A DNA stretch of 58,602 bases from Lindgomyces ingoldianus (Eukaryota > Ascomycota > Dothideomycetes > Pleosporales > Lindgomycetaceae), in assembly GCF_010093535.1 (NCBI RefSeq), contig NW_022985240.1, positions 50,434-109,035 of the forward strand. Direction: 5' to 3'. Shown in pieces: positions 22,255 through 33,800 of the stretch. The first letter of the stretch is position 1. Every line of letters starts with the position of its first letter. The notes under the pieces were generated by a model. That model had not been told where the DNA came from and ran no database searches. It saw only the letters and a list, made by a program, of their open reading frames with translations. Position numbers and translations under genes: made by a program.

Positions 22255-22337
22255 GTCAGATGCGTCGTCACCATGGTCGGATGCGTCGTCACCATGATCG
22301 GATGCGTCGTCACCATAGTCGTATGCATCTCACCATG
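22255..22337. repeat. 21-bp minisatellite, about four copies
   Basis: Units GTCRGATGCGTCGTCACCAT(G) occur at 22255-22275, 22276-22296, 22297-22317 and a degenerate 22318-22337. The period is divisible by three and keeps a plus-strand frame (22093-22500) open. That frame's valine-rich repeats reflect the array. I do not call it a gene. Confidence 0.9.
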
Positions 22338-22886
22338 GTCTGTTGCCAAGACTCACCCACTTATTTCGCATATATATAGACTCCTACAAAGGACTCCTCT
22401 AGCAAAAAATTCAATCCAGTTCCTCATGCCTATGGTGCCTCACATAGCTTCACAGTCCTTCGGCCTACATGTTCAAAAGGTAAGCACACCCAAATCATAA
22501 GGCTCAAGCAGGCGATGCAGGCCTCACGTGGATAAAACGACGAGTCTATTGAGCAAACATCTAGCCCCTAGGTTTTGGAATATGCTTAACTAATAGTAGC
22601 GCACCGAGACAGAATCGGGGGGGTGCTGAATGAAAACAGAAAAGTTTCTAGCTTAGATCCACGTCCTCCATCACGAAGTCGGGCCGGTGCGGTACGGTCT
22701 TGCGACTGTCACTACACCACCTGAGTTCCAGTCTGAGGGTCAGGCAATTGAACATTTTCACGCAGCCGCCGAAATGGGCTGATCGTCGTAACCATTGTCA
22801 GATTCTATAGGCGTCCGATCTAGAAATTAAATGCGTTCTGCTCTGTTAACTCTTTAACAGGTATCTAGAATATGCAGAAATTTAGT
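22338..22886. other. Right edge of the gene island
   Basis: A TATATATAGA motif (about 22371) is followed about 57 bases later by ATG (22428) and a short frame ending at a good donor (GTAAGC, 22481). This resembles a promoter and first exon, but no second exon could be supported. The host sequence ends at a TA dinucleotide (22887-22888) where the pogo-like terminus starts. Confidence 0.35.
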
Positions 22887-22888
22887 TA

Positions 22889-23880
22889 ATGTACTTCACA
22901 GGCAAGTTGCTCACACACCTAAGTTACTTACTTTTACTAAGACCCTACAACACTACTTTTTCTATACTAATGCATTTTTAACAACACTACTTAGATATAT
23001 TAAAAAAAATGTTAAATATAGGTTATACTTTAAGCTTTTAAATAAAATATAAGACTTTTTAAGTAACATACTACAGCTATTTATAAAGTTTTTTAAAAGA
23101 TAATAAGTAACTAATATGCTAAATAACTTTTTTAAGCTAATTATATAGCTAACTTATAAAAGCTAGATAATAATAAAAAGCAGGTAATTATTTAGCACAT
23201 ACTTAAGCTAGATGCGTAAGGATTTCCCCTCTAGCTAGCAGCTATAGCTAATATAGCTAATTCTTTACACACTAAGCATAATATAAGTTATATTAGCATA
23301 AACTAGCTTAATATATTTATTAAGCGCTACTTAAAGCTTAAAGTAAAGTTTAAGTATAAGTATAACTATAAAAAAGCTTTTTATAAAATTTTTATAGTAA
23401 TTTAAAGCTAGTTTAACTTTATAAAAAATATTAAAGCTAAGTATAGCATCTAAAATAATAACATATATAACTTTAATAAAATAGAGTTTATAATAGGCTA
23501 GATATCTACTAAAGAAGTAATTATAAGTTTAAAGATATAAGGATAGCTAAAAGTAGTCTAGCTAGGTAACTAGAAGTAGACAACAGCTATCTAGAGCATT
23601 AATACTAAAAGGTAAGCTATTCTACCTTTTATTATCTTTTAGAGTAGTAATTACTTTTTAAACTAGTATTAAAAAAATCTACTTTAGAATTAAGTTATTA
23701 TAATTTTAAGCACAGCTAAACTACTAATTAGCTTAGTCTAGACTAGTTAAAGGACTTTAATGTGTATATAAAGAAGTGTACTATTAGCAGCTACTATTTA
23801 CTAGTTATTAATAGCTATAAAAGCTATAACTTACTTTATTTCTAGTAATACTATAAAAATAATAAAATTATTACTATTTA
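22889..23880 (-). mobile_element. Pogo-like family-1 end, truncated (P1b)
   Basis: It starts with a family-1 terminus (ATGTACTTCACAGGCAAG, then TTGCTCACACACC) directly after TA at the host boundary. It runs inward in the orientation of the right end at 47485. Heavily RIPped, with no frame. It is cut at 23880 by another terminus. Confidence 0.8.
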
Positions 23881-23882
23881 TA

Positions 23883-24721
23883 ATGTACTTTACAGGCAAG
23901 TTGCTTACACACCTAAGTTACTTACTTTTGCTAAGACTTTACTAAACTACTTTTTTTATACTAATGCATTTCTAACAACACTACTTAAATATGCTAAAAG
24001 AATGTTAGATATAGCTTACACTTTAAGCTTTTAAATAAAACATAAAACTTTTAAAGAAACATGCTACAGCTAATATAAAGTCCTTTAAAAGATAACAAAT
24101 AACTATAGCACTAGACAACTTTTATAAGCTAATTCTATAGCTAACTTATAAAAGCTAGGTAATAATAAAAAGTAGGTAATTATTAAGACTATACTTAAGC
24201 TATATGCGTAAGGATTTTCTTTTTAAATAGCATTTATAACTAATATAGCTAATCTTTTACACACTAAGTGTAATCTAGGCTATATTAGCATAAATAAGCC
24301 TAGTATATTTAGAAAGCGTTATTTAAAGCTTAAAGTAATATTTAAGCGTAGTATAACTATAAAAAAGCTTTCTATAAAAGTCTTAGAGTAATTTAAAGTA
24401 GGTTTAGCCTTATAAAGAATATTATAGCTAAGTATAGCTTTTAAAATAATAACATGTACAACTTTAGTAAAATAGGCTTTGTTATAAGCTAAATATTTAT
24501 TTACTATACTTATACTTAAAACTTTACTTTAAGCTTTAAATAACATGTTATAAACATTCTAGGCTAGTTTATGCTAATATAGCCTAAATTATACTTAGCG
24601 CATAAAGAATTAGCTATATTAGCTATAAATGCTATTTAAAAAAAAATCCTTATATATATAGCTTAAGTATAGTCTTAATAATTACCTACTTTTTATTATT
24701 ACTTAGCCTTTATAAGTTAGC
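23883..24721 (-). mobile_element. Pogo-like family-1 end with fold-back (P1c)
   Basis: A second family-1 terminus begins at TA (23881-23882), inside P1b. After about 600 bp the sequence turns back on itself. The right part (about 24498-24721) is the reverse complement of about 24138-24360, with a spacer of roughly 140 bp. The P2b terminus interrupts the right arm. Confidence 0.75.
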
Positions 24722-25234
24722 TAACGTACCTAACGGGTTGGCTGGCCACACAGGTTGCCCGGCCACTTTTGCCAAGCCCCTACTAAAACCACCCTATTCT
24801 CTCGCAAAACAGCCTACTTTAGCCCTATATAAAGTAATACAACACAAGATATTATTTAGAGTCTACTTCTACTACTTACTTATACATACGCAAGTTATGC
24901 CTAGTCTAATTGCACTGCCTGCATTACCTTTAACTTAGCTTACCTTCTTTAGCGTGTATTTATGTCTTTAGCTTCTTCCTATTACTACGCGCTTTAAACT
25001 CCTTTAAAGTAGTTAGACAAGCCTTATCCTTAACTATTAAGGTTCTTTCTGCCTAAATTTACTTCTTTTTATGCAATCTATGTTATGTGGCAGCTTTATT
25101 TACTGCTTAAAGCTTTATAATCTTATAGCTTACCCTATTATGTTAATGCCCTACATAACTATTATCTACTCTTTATTACTTTACTATATTGCCTTTAGCT
25201 GTCCTTATCTCTCTAAAGCTGTAACAACTGCTCT
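24722..25234. mobile_element. Pogo/Fot1-like element P2b (family 2), left part
   Basis: A well-preserved terminus (ACGTACCTAACGGGTTGGCT, then GGCCACACAGGTTGCCCGG and CTTTTGCCAAGCCCCTAC) opens the element at a TA. Minus-strand traces of the transposase zinc-knuckle tail are recognisable near 24890-24935. The element is interrupted by B1 at 25235 and resumes at 36938. Confidence 0.82.
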
Positions 25235-25448
25235 TGTTGAATAGGCTCCGACAGCTAGCTGCTTATGGTATGAGCACTTAAGTAGCAAGAGTAAGAGTGG
25301 TGTACAGTGTGCACAGCGTACAAGGTAGGTAAAGTAAGAGTAACATGTTTCTAGTTCTATTACTCTTGTCTTTCCTCTGTATAGAGGAAAAGGGGGATAT
25401 CTAGATGTTTGCGCACAGAGGTTCGCGCACAAGCATTATGTAACATAG
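25235..25448 (-). repeat. B1 left LTR, first segment
   Basis: It begins TGTTGAATAGGC and matches 36653-36866 of the right LTR. It is cut at CATAG (25444-25448), the target site of A1. It is less mutated than the B1 interior. Confidence 0.88.
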
Positions 25449-25530
25449 TGTCAGATATGCGCACCTACTGTCAAGACAGGAGGAACGTTTGACGAAAGCT
25501 GCTACATAGTACGAGCAATAAGCTCGAACA

Positions 25531-25592
25531 GTATGTTGCTGCAAATTGCAGCATTTTGCAGCATTTTGCAGCAAATTGCAGCATGTTGCAAG
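25531..25592. repeat. 10-bp tandem array in the A1 5' LTR
   Basis: About five decamers related to TGCTGCAAAA / TGCTGCAATT (reverse strand). Copy number differs from the LTRs of A2. Confidence 0.9.
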
Positions 25593-25815
25593 CTGGTCGC
25601 GCATAGGGCTAGTGCGCGAGGGACTCGGATCGGCAGAACAAAAAAGCTGAGCAACACAAGTAGAGCAGAAAAAGGATTAATAAAAAAAAAACACAATTAA
25701 TACAATTAATTAATCATCCTATACATTATATCTAAACCCATCATTCATCTTAGGAAGCCTAGAAACAGTGCTTTAATCTGACAATTAAGAGTCTCAGTGC
25801 CTCCATCAATACAAA

Positions 25816-26145
25816 ATGGCCACCCAGCCTCCTCGAGACGCGACAGTCGTCCTTCGAGACCACACCGACTACAGAGCCTGGATGATGCAGCTGCAATCGA
25901 GATGTGTAGCGCACGGCATCTGGCCGCAAGTGGATCCTAAGTTGACCATCCAAATGATCTCCAAACCAAGAGCTCTAGAGATGCCGCTAATAGCTGAGTT
26001 TTCACCAGCCTCTAACATTAAAACGCCTACGCACCTAAACAAGCTATTAATAAGCAGTGTTAGAGCCTTTAAAGAAGCTATTAAATACTACAAGATTAAG
26101 GCTAACAAGTACAAGAGTAACAGACATAATTATAAAAGAGAGTAA
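25816..26145 (+). pseudogene. A1 gag N-terminal fragment
   Basis: A 109-residue open frame begins with MATQPPRDATVVLRDHTDYR and has the W-x-QL...IWPQVDP pattern of fungal Copia gag proteins. A TAA then ends it well short of a full gag-pol. The first about 60 codons look unmutated, while codon choice downstream is AT-rich. It is the remnant of the element's polyprotein and not a host gene. Confidence 0.75.
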
Positions 26146-29100
26146 TTAAGCTTCTAACAGATTATTGTCTTATCTAGTTAACAGTTAGCCTGCATCTGCA
26201 GTGTACATGCTGTTCCCTAGATTAACTACTTAGATAGTAGATTATAAACTTTAAAGCTACAGTAGGCGTTAACAACTAATTTAAATAAGAACGCGCGCGT
26301 AACTAATATAATGCATCCCTAAAGCTGCTAAAAAACGCGAGCATATAGGACCTGTGGCTAGCGGAGTATAATTACGCTGCTACAGAAGCAGAGACATAAA
26401 ATGTTCTAGAAACAACGCAGTTTAATGCTATAGCAAAAAACTTTCTAACTACTATAAATAAAGTTGCCTCTTATTAGTCTATAACCTTTTAGGAAAGTAG
26501 ACAGTTTACACTAAACATAAATTAAAAAAAAATAATAAAGCGCTTTTAAAAACATATAATGTTAAATTATTTAATACATATAAGAAAGCATAAAGCTGCC
26601 TTTATAATAGATAACTTGTTATACTTTACTAAAAGTAAAAAAACTACCTAGGGCATAAATAGAGACACCTGTAGTGCAGAAGTTATAATGTTAAGAAAAT
26701 AAGGTAAACCTTAACATTAATGTTATTAAGAAAATAATAGAAAGTTATTCTTAAGCTAGAAACTTACTAAAATAAGAAGCACTAAATGTCCTGCATGTAA
26801 ACACATCTATGCACTAAAGGACTACTTCTATGTCTATCTAGACAGAGCACTAGACTAGTAGATGCTAAATAAAAGAGTTAAAAAGCTTATAGCATTAAAG
26901 CGTAAGCACAACTTAGAATTTTAAGGCCTACTAAAAGGGCAGTGTAGACATAATTTAAGAATACTAATCCTAAAGAGTTTACATATACCTACGCTAGAGA
27001 TATAAAAAGACTAACTTAAAGGCTAAGAAGTATTAAGAGTTAAGGTAGCTATATTGCTAGCTATAGTTAATTTAAACTAGAATAGATATCTGCTAAGAGA
27101 ATTATTTATCCTTAACTTAAGCTTAACATGCTATATTATAAATAATTTTAATTAGATCTATAACTATTATTTACTAACACTAAAAAACTTTATCTAGTCT
27201 AAAAACTCTTGCATATAGATTTAAGGCTATAGATTAATTACACTAAGCTTAAAAAGTAAGCATAGAACACATAGTTAAGCATATAGTCTTGTACTTTATA
27301 ACACTGTACTATGCCTAGACCTGCTGTGCAACTTAGTCTTGTTCTGCCTACTACAATAAAAAGAAATCTAGTAGGACACATAAGTAGAGCTAACTACTTT
27401 AAAGGCCTTAGATAGGATAATAATTAGAGATCTTATAAAGATTTATAGCTAATAAGTGTTAGAGTACTATCTACTATAAAAAAGCTTATATTATACATAT
27501 ATAATTAACACAAGAACTAAACATAGTCTATAAAAGGCATTAGTAGAGCTATAGCATAAGCGTCTAGAACACTCTAGACTAGCTACACTTTAACACCTTA
27601 TATAGTAAGCTAAGGGGGTGTAAATTAAAGGAATTATAACAGTCTAATGTAACTTATGTAGTAGAGCTAAGATATAATAATAAATTAGCTGTACACTATA
27701 AATTAGCAACAGTAGACTTAGTAAAAGACTATTAATTAATTTCTATGCATATAAAGCATAAAGCATTATAAAAGAGTAGAGTTAAATGCTAATTACTAAT
27801 AAGTATTCTAGCCTCTAGTAAGACCTTTACTTTAAAAATAATAAGTCTACTAAATTAATTATTAAAGCTTTTATAATCTTTATTCTCTTTTTAAAGAACT
27901 ATTATAACATTACTATAAAAGTTATTAAAGCTAATAACAAGATTATAACAGTAAAACTAGAGGTAAAACGCTAGCTAGCATTACATAAAATAACTATTAA
28001 GCCTTTAGCACTAGATACACAAGCCTAGAACAGAGAAGCTAAACACTTAGAGGGTGTAAATAAGGAGAAGTCACAGGCTATGCAACTAGATGCTAACCTA
28101 CTATAAGACATATAGCTATACATTACTAAAGCTGGCGTATACCTATACAATTAGACGCTAAACTATGCTAACAACTAGAAGACACTATACAAGATCTTCT
28201 TTACATAAGTAGCTCTAAATAATAAAGTTGTTACATTAATTTAAAAGCTAAGCTTTACACATCTAAAAGCCTATAGCTATAAAGCATTTATAATAACTAA
28301 TAACACACATTAGAATAAATCTAAGCTATAGAGGCTAGACCTAAAGGCGTAGATTAGATATCTAGTTAGGTACTAATTATTAAACATCTACTGCGTATAA
28401 ATACTACTACTAGTAAAAGTAATCTATACACGTAACATTATTTTTAATAAACACTTAATCTTTAGCAGTAAGCCTAAAGACCTAATAGATAACCTTATGT
28501 ATAACATAGTAAAGAAAATTACTACATACATTAGAATAATTAAGCTTCTAACACCTAGTTATTAGCTAAAGATAGAGTTATTTTATAAAGACAACACTAT
28601 AGATAATACATTAAATTTTAATAAAGTAGACCTACTAGGCTACTATTAAGGAAGGAAGATTAGAGATAACTATCTGTCTTCTTTAAACACTCTGCCACCT
28701 GCAGCATTACTTATGCAGTTAATAGCTAGAGCAGCACTAAAGCTAAGCTAAATAAAGTTATTAAAGACTATACTATAGGCTGCAGCCTTTATAGCTAGCA
28801 TAAGATTTAGAAGTGTAGGAAAGCATAGCAGCAAGACACTAGATAAAGCAGCATTAATAAAAATGCTATTTAAAAGAAAGACACCTTATAGAAGCTAGCT
28901 GCTACCTCTGCTATTAACCTAAAAGTAACTAAAGGAGCACCCTTTATATAAGATGTTTAAGGTAGCAGAAAGAACACACCTAGATAGTTATTAGATAATA
29001 AAATCCTAGACAGAGGTCTAGACAAAGCTAATTAAGGCAGCTAGACAGCAGATTCTAGATTGTATGTAGGTGTACACCTATAAGCTTAATAAGCACTACA

Positions 29101-30505
29101 GATTGCAAAGATGTAAGGCGCAACTAGTAGTCTACAGCAATTAATAGAGAAACATTACTACATAAGATACCTACGCTGCTACCCTAGCAGAACGCTTATT
29201 TTAAATGCTAATAGTAATATCTGCACACTTTAACCTAGAGCTTAAATAATACAACATAACTAACGCGTTTATACATGCAGCAATTAACCGCAATATCTAC
29301 ATGCAGATGCTAAAAGGCTATTAGAAACTAGGTATAATACTAAAGCTTTAAAAAGCACTATATAGCTTGTAAATTTTTTCTCTACTTTAGCAACGCTATT
29401 TTATAACAACTCTTAAAGGCCTTAAGTTCTTAGCTGTCTTACATAAACTCTACTGCATAACTAAAGCTAGAATATTTGTTTTCTTCTATGTAGACAACCT
29501 TATTGTTGCGTACAAAAAAGGCTCTAAAGCAGATGCACAGCGTGTAGTAGACTAGTTATAAGAGAAGTATACCCTAATAAGAGGTAAGGACCTATAATAG
29601 TTCTTAGAAGTTAAGATTATTAGAAATTAACAGTAACAAATAATTTAGCTGTTATAGGCATTATATATTAACAAGATAGCTAGGCTAGCTAACAGAAAGA
29701 ACCTGCAGCACGCTACACCTATAAGTAGAATTAAACTTATGCTGCAATCTAGTTTTACAACCCTATTAGAAGTAAATTAATATTAGCAGAAGATTAGATC
29801 TCTGCTCTTCGCAGCAGTTACTACAAGACTAGACATTGCCTTTGCTACATCACGCCTCACACAGTTTCTCACAAATCCCGCATCTAACTATTAGGATGCA
29901 GCTGATTAAGTCATCCTGTACCTACATGCGACACAGACGTACGCACTTTAATTAGAAGGAGAAGACTACTTTATAGTAGCAAGCAATGCATTATTTGTAG
30001 ACAATACACTAGATAGGAAGAGCTTTTAGGGCTATGTTATTTAACTATTTAGCAGATAGATTGCATAGTAAGTAAATAAACAAGATATAGTTACAACATT
30101 AATAATAAAAGCAGAATTACTTGCACTGTTCTAAGTTGCTAAGGAAGCTATGTTTACAAGAATGCTTCTTAACAAACTGTAGGTTAAGCTGCCTAATTTA
30201 ACTATTATAATTTAGTGTAACAATAAGCAGATAATCTAACTAGTAAACAAAGAGATATCTTAACTTTAAACTAAGCTCTGACATGTCAACATCCATAACC
30301 ACTAGCTCTGACAGGAAGTCTCTTGACAAACAATTAAGGTTGTCCATGTCCCCTCTAGCGAGATGCTTGCGGACAGACTCACTAAAGCGCTTCTAGCCAG
30401 CAAATGGCCAAGCTTTCTTCAGCAAATTCGGCTAGTTGACGTCAGGGAGAGGATAGTCAGTTAGGAAGCGGATATGGAAGAGATTGAAGCAAGAATGGAA
30501 GCCCT

Positions 30506-30570
30506 NNNNNNNNNNNNNNNNNNNNNNNNNNNNNNNNNNNNNNNNNNNNNNNNNNNNNNNNNNNNNNNNN
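30506..30570. other. Assembly gap (65 N) in the A1 3' LTR
   Basis: The gap replaces the pol/LTR junction and the front of the 3' LTR, including where the 10-bp array should be. From the 5' LTR at least about 160 LTR bases are missing, so the 65-base size is not real. Confidence 0.97.
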
Positions 30571-30751
30571 GCGCATAGGGCTAGTGCGCGAGGGACTCGG
30601 ATCGGCAGAACAAAAAGCCGAGCAACACGAGTAGAGCAGAAAAAGGATCAATAAATCAAGACAATCAATACAATCAATCAATCATCCCATACATTATATC
30701 CAAACCCATCATTCATCTCAGGAAGCCCAGAAACAGTGCTTCAATCTGACA
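30571..30751 (+). repeat. A1 3' LTR, remaining part
   Basis: It aligns with 25605-25783 of the 5' LTR and ends CAATCTGACA. It is clearly less RIPped than the 5' LTR, for example retaining ATCAATCAATCATCC where the other has TTAATTAATCATCC. Confidence 0.93.
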
Positions 30752-30756
30752 CATAG

Positions 30757-30822
30757 ATACGTGATCCTGCTTGTGCGCGATCACTTGTATCTAGGCTGTG
30801 ACGCTGCTGCTGCGTACAGACA
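30757..30822 (-). repeat. B1 left LTR, second segment
   Basis: It resumes the B1 LTR after the CATAG duplication and ends at CGTACAGACA. The two segments total 280 bp, the same as the right LTR. Confidence 0.88.
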
Positions 30823-33800
30823 CTAGCAACTTTTCTTTTTGTCTAAAAAGTTGCCTTTTATACGTGTTACCTCCCTTTTGTTTATGTAGGTCTATCTAAT
30901 TATGTTCTGCCTTTACTCTACCCTATTTATTAGGACTTGCCTTAGTAATGCTATACATTAGAATAGGCTAGTTATGCTATGTAAATAGCTTTTCTCTTCT
31001 TTATCTTTTGCTTTCTAAGCTCTACTGTACAATCCCCTAGCTCTTTTCTCTTTTTATACAGTGCTAGTAGTAACAGATCCTTATAATAAGAAAAATAATT
31101 ATATCTAATACAAAAAAAAATAAAACAAAATAAAAAGAAATAAGCCTTATATAAAGGTGTTATTAGTCTAGTTAGTCTAAAGCATCTTTGCGCACAGGAT
31201 CTAGCTAGTCCACAGATGCTTCTATCTAGACAGAGAGGCAGTTAGTTAGAACTAGTAATTAAAGAGCTTAGTTTAGTGTTTTTTTTATATATGCATTTAC
31301 TAAGTTATCTTTACTATTAATCTACCTAATCTTAGCAATTTCCCTCTTCTTATATAATTTATAGAGTAACATAATGTTAATTATAAGTTACTTTTTACTA
31401 GTAGTGCCTAGCTTAATAAGGCAATTATATAAAGACCTTAAATCTATATAAATTACTACTAGAATTAGTAGTAGTTTAAGCGTTTATATAATTTACTGTA
31501 AAGTTGTACTAAGTGTAATTACATTATTAAACTCTCTAACTATTCTATATAGTTTACTAGTAAGGACACTTCTAGTTACTCTTTTACACTTAGTAAAATT
31601 CTAGTGTATAATGTTGCCTAGTATTTTAAAGTAGTTACTTTACTCTATATAGTTCTTATTACTTACTATAATTAAGAATTCTAGCTATAAGCTAAAGTTC
31701 TTATTATTAGTAAATAATCTATCTATAAAAATAAACAGCTTTACATAATTAAGCTGCAATAGTAAAAAAATAAGACTACGCTTACTATTATCTATCTACT
31801 ATTAGATTTATGCGTTAAGTGTGTTAATGTTATTATGTAAAAAGTCTGTAGTTTGTGCAGTAATAGAGAGGTTAAATGCTACCTCTAGTTAACATATAAA
31901 TGCAATGTATACCTCTTTTACATATTACTTAACATATTATTATGTAGCATCCTTGTTCTCTAGGTTAATTATATAAAGGTAGCTTACTTATCTCTTTTAA
32001 GTAAGAACTACTATGTTATGTGTAAGTTTAATCTTTTTACTGTTAAACTTAATAAGTTGCTTTTCTACTAGAATAGTCTTACCCTTTATATAGAACTTTG
32101 CCTTTTATAGTTTCTTCTTTTCTCTTTATACAAAATTTTTTGTTATAATGCTTAAAGTGTTATTTATTTATAAGCTAGTAATACTAAAAGTGTGCTCTTT
32201 TTTATTAGTAATTAAGAGGTAAGAGTTGTATAAAAAGATGTGCATACGCAGCTTTTTTTTATAGTAGTTATAGTATGTTTTAAACTAATATAGTCCTAAT
32301 TTAGCAGCTCTATACAAGAGTTGTACAACCTAGAGTATTATATTTAGTAGAAAACTCTAGCGCATCTCTTTTAGTAGCTTTATATACAGTGTGCGCATAA
32401 GCTTATTTATTAATTAGATATATACTTATATAATATTACGCAGTTTAAAATACATTTTGTACATAGCTCTTAGGCTTACTTTTATAGCTAAAAGTAGTCT
32501 TTAGCTTATTCTCTAGATAGTTAGTAACTAAGTAAGGATTTCTCCTTTCTTTTTATTTAAGTAGCTAGCAAACACTAGGCAGGATTTCTTATATAGTTAA
32601 GTTGTTTTACCTTTTACTTTTTATATAAGGCAAAGGTTAAAAATCTAGCCTTTATGCTTTATTAGGTTATATGCTATAACCTTAAAAGTGCTATTAGTAA
32701 TTAAAGTGTCTATCTTTATACAGTCTAATTCTTTAAATAGTTTTCTAGGTGTAGTAATTACACTGTCTATACAGAGCTTAATAAATAAGGCCTAATTATT
32801 CTTTTTTTTCTAGGTTAGAAATACCTAGTCTAGACTTTATGCAGGTTTTCTTTGCCTTTTACTTCTTCTAGTATCTATATTTTCTTTTTACACTAGTGCA
32901 GCATTGCTATCCTAAGGGGCTTAGTCTGTAGTAGGCTTTAGTTCTACCTCTATAACATTCTTATAAAGCTATTCTTTCTTTCTTTTCTTTAGAAAATCTC
33001 TTTATATAAGGATTAGTTTATCTAGGTTATTTATTATAAGTAAGTTATCTTTTTTCTTTTCTTTATAGTATAGTTTAACCTGTGTATATTAAAGCTTTAG
33101 TAGGCTATTTTTTTTTTAATAATAATGTCTCTTTCTTTAATGCTTTTAATCTTATATAGGCTAGTTTAGCCTTTTTTTTCTCTTTATACTATAATCTTTA
33201 AGCTAAGGGGGAGGTTAAAAACTTTATGCATTATAAAGCTATTATAAGTATTAATTATATAATTAATGTTTACTTTTACATAGTTTTTTTAAAGTATTTT
33301 TATTACTTTTTATATAGCACTTGCTTGTGCAATAATGTCTAGTAATAGTAGAGAGTCTAGGTTAATTCTTAAGTATACCCTAAAGACTAGCAGCGTAGGT
33401 ACTAGACTATGTAGGCTAGCTGTGTTGTTTAGAGCCTTAACTACTATCTGCAGAATAGCCTTATTATCTGTATAGTTACCTAGCTTAGTCTTTAGAATGT
33501 TAAACACTTATTAGAGAGGTGTATGCGCGCACTTAACTTTTTTAACTGCCTAATGTGCTTCTACAGGCATCTGCTTACATGTAGCTTTTATAATCTTTGC
33601 ACACACTTAAAAATTCTCTAAAGTAAAGTTTATACTAAAGTTATACACAATATAGTCTAGGGGTCCTTAATAGGTGTTAATTTAGCATTTGCATAGTGCA
33701 TCCTAGGTATCTTGTGCAGACATAGATTTTAAGAATGTAGTAGCCTAAAATAATATGTCTATATTAATAACATATAAAACATTCTTATTATTAATTTATA

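Larger units (their letters stand above)
25449..30751 (+). mobile_element. Copia LTR retrotransposon A1
   Basis: A TGTCAGAT...ATCTGACA element in plus orientation, inserted in the B1 left LTR with duplication CATAG (25444-25448 and 30752-30756). The 5' LTR is 25449-25783 (335 bp); the 3' LTR is partly lost in an N gap. It contains a gag start at 25816, RT traces (AAINRNIYMQM near 29280-29310, a YVDN box near 29485) and the RNase H end with SSEMLADRLTKAL (about 30345-30395). The internal region is strongly RIPped, but the gag start and the last about 220 bp before the gap are almost clean. Confidence 0.92.

Noticed and set aside
22093..22500. 135-codon frame as a membrane-protein gene
   Set aside because: Its hydrophobic repeats come from the 21-bp minisatellite. 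No recognised domain and a poor start context.
33310..33507. 65-codon minus-strand frame as a separate gene
   Set aside because: It is a short surviving stretch of the Copia-like B1 polyprotein region.
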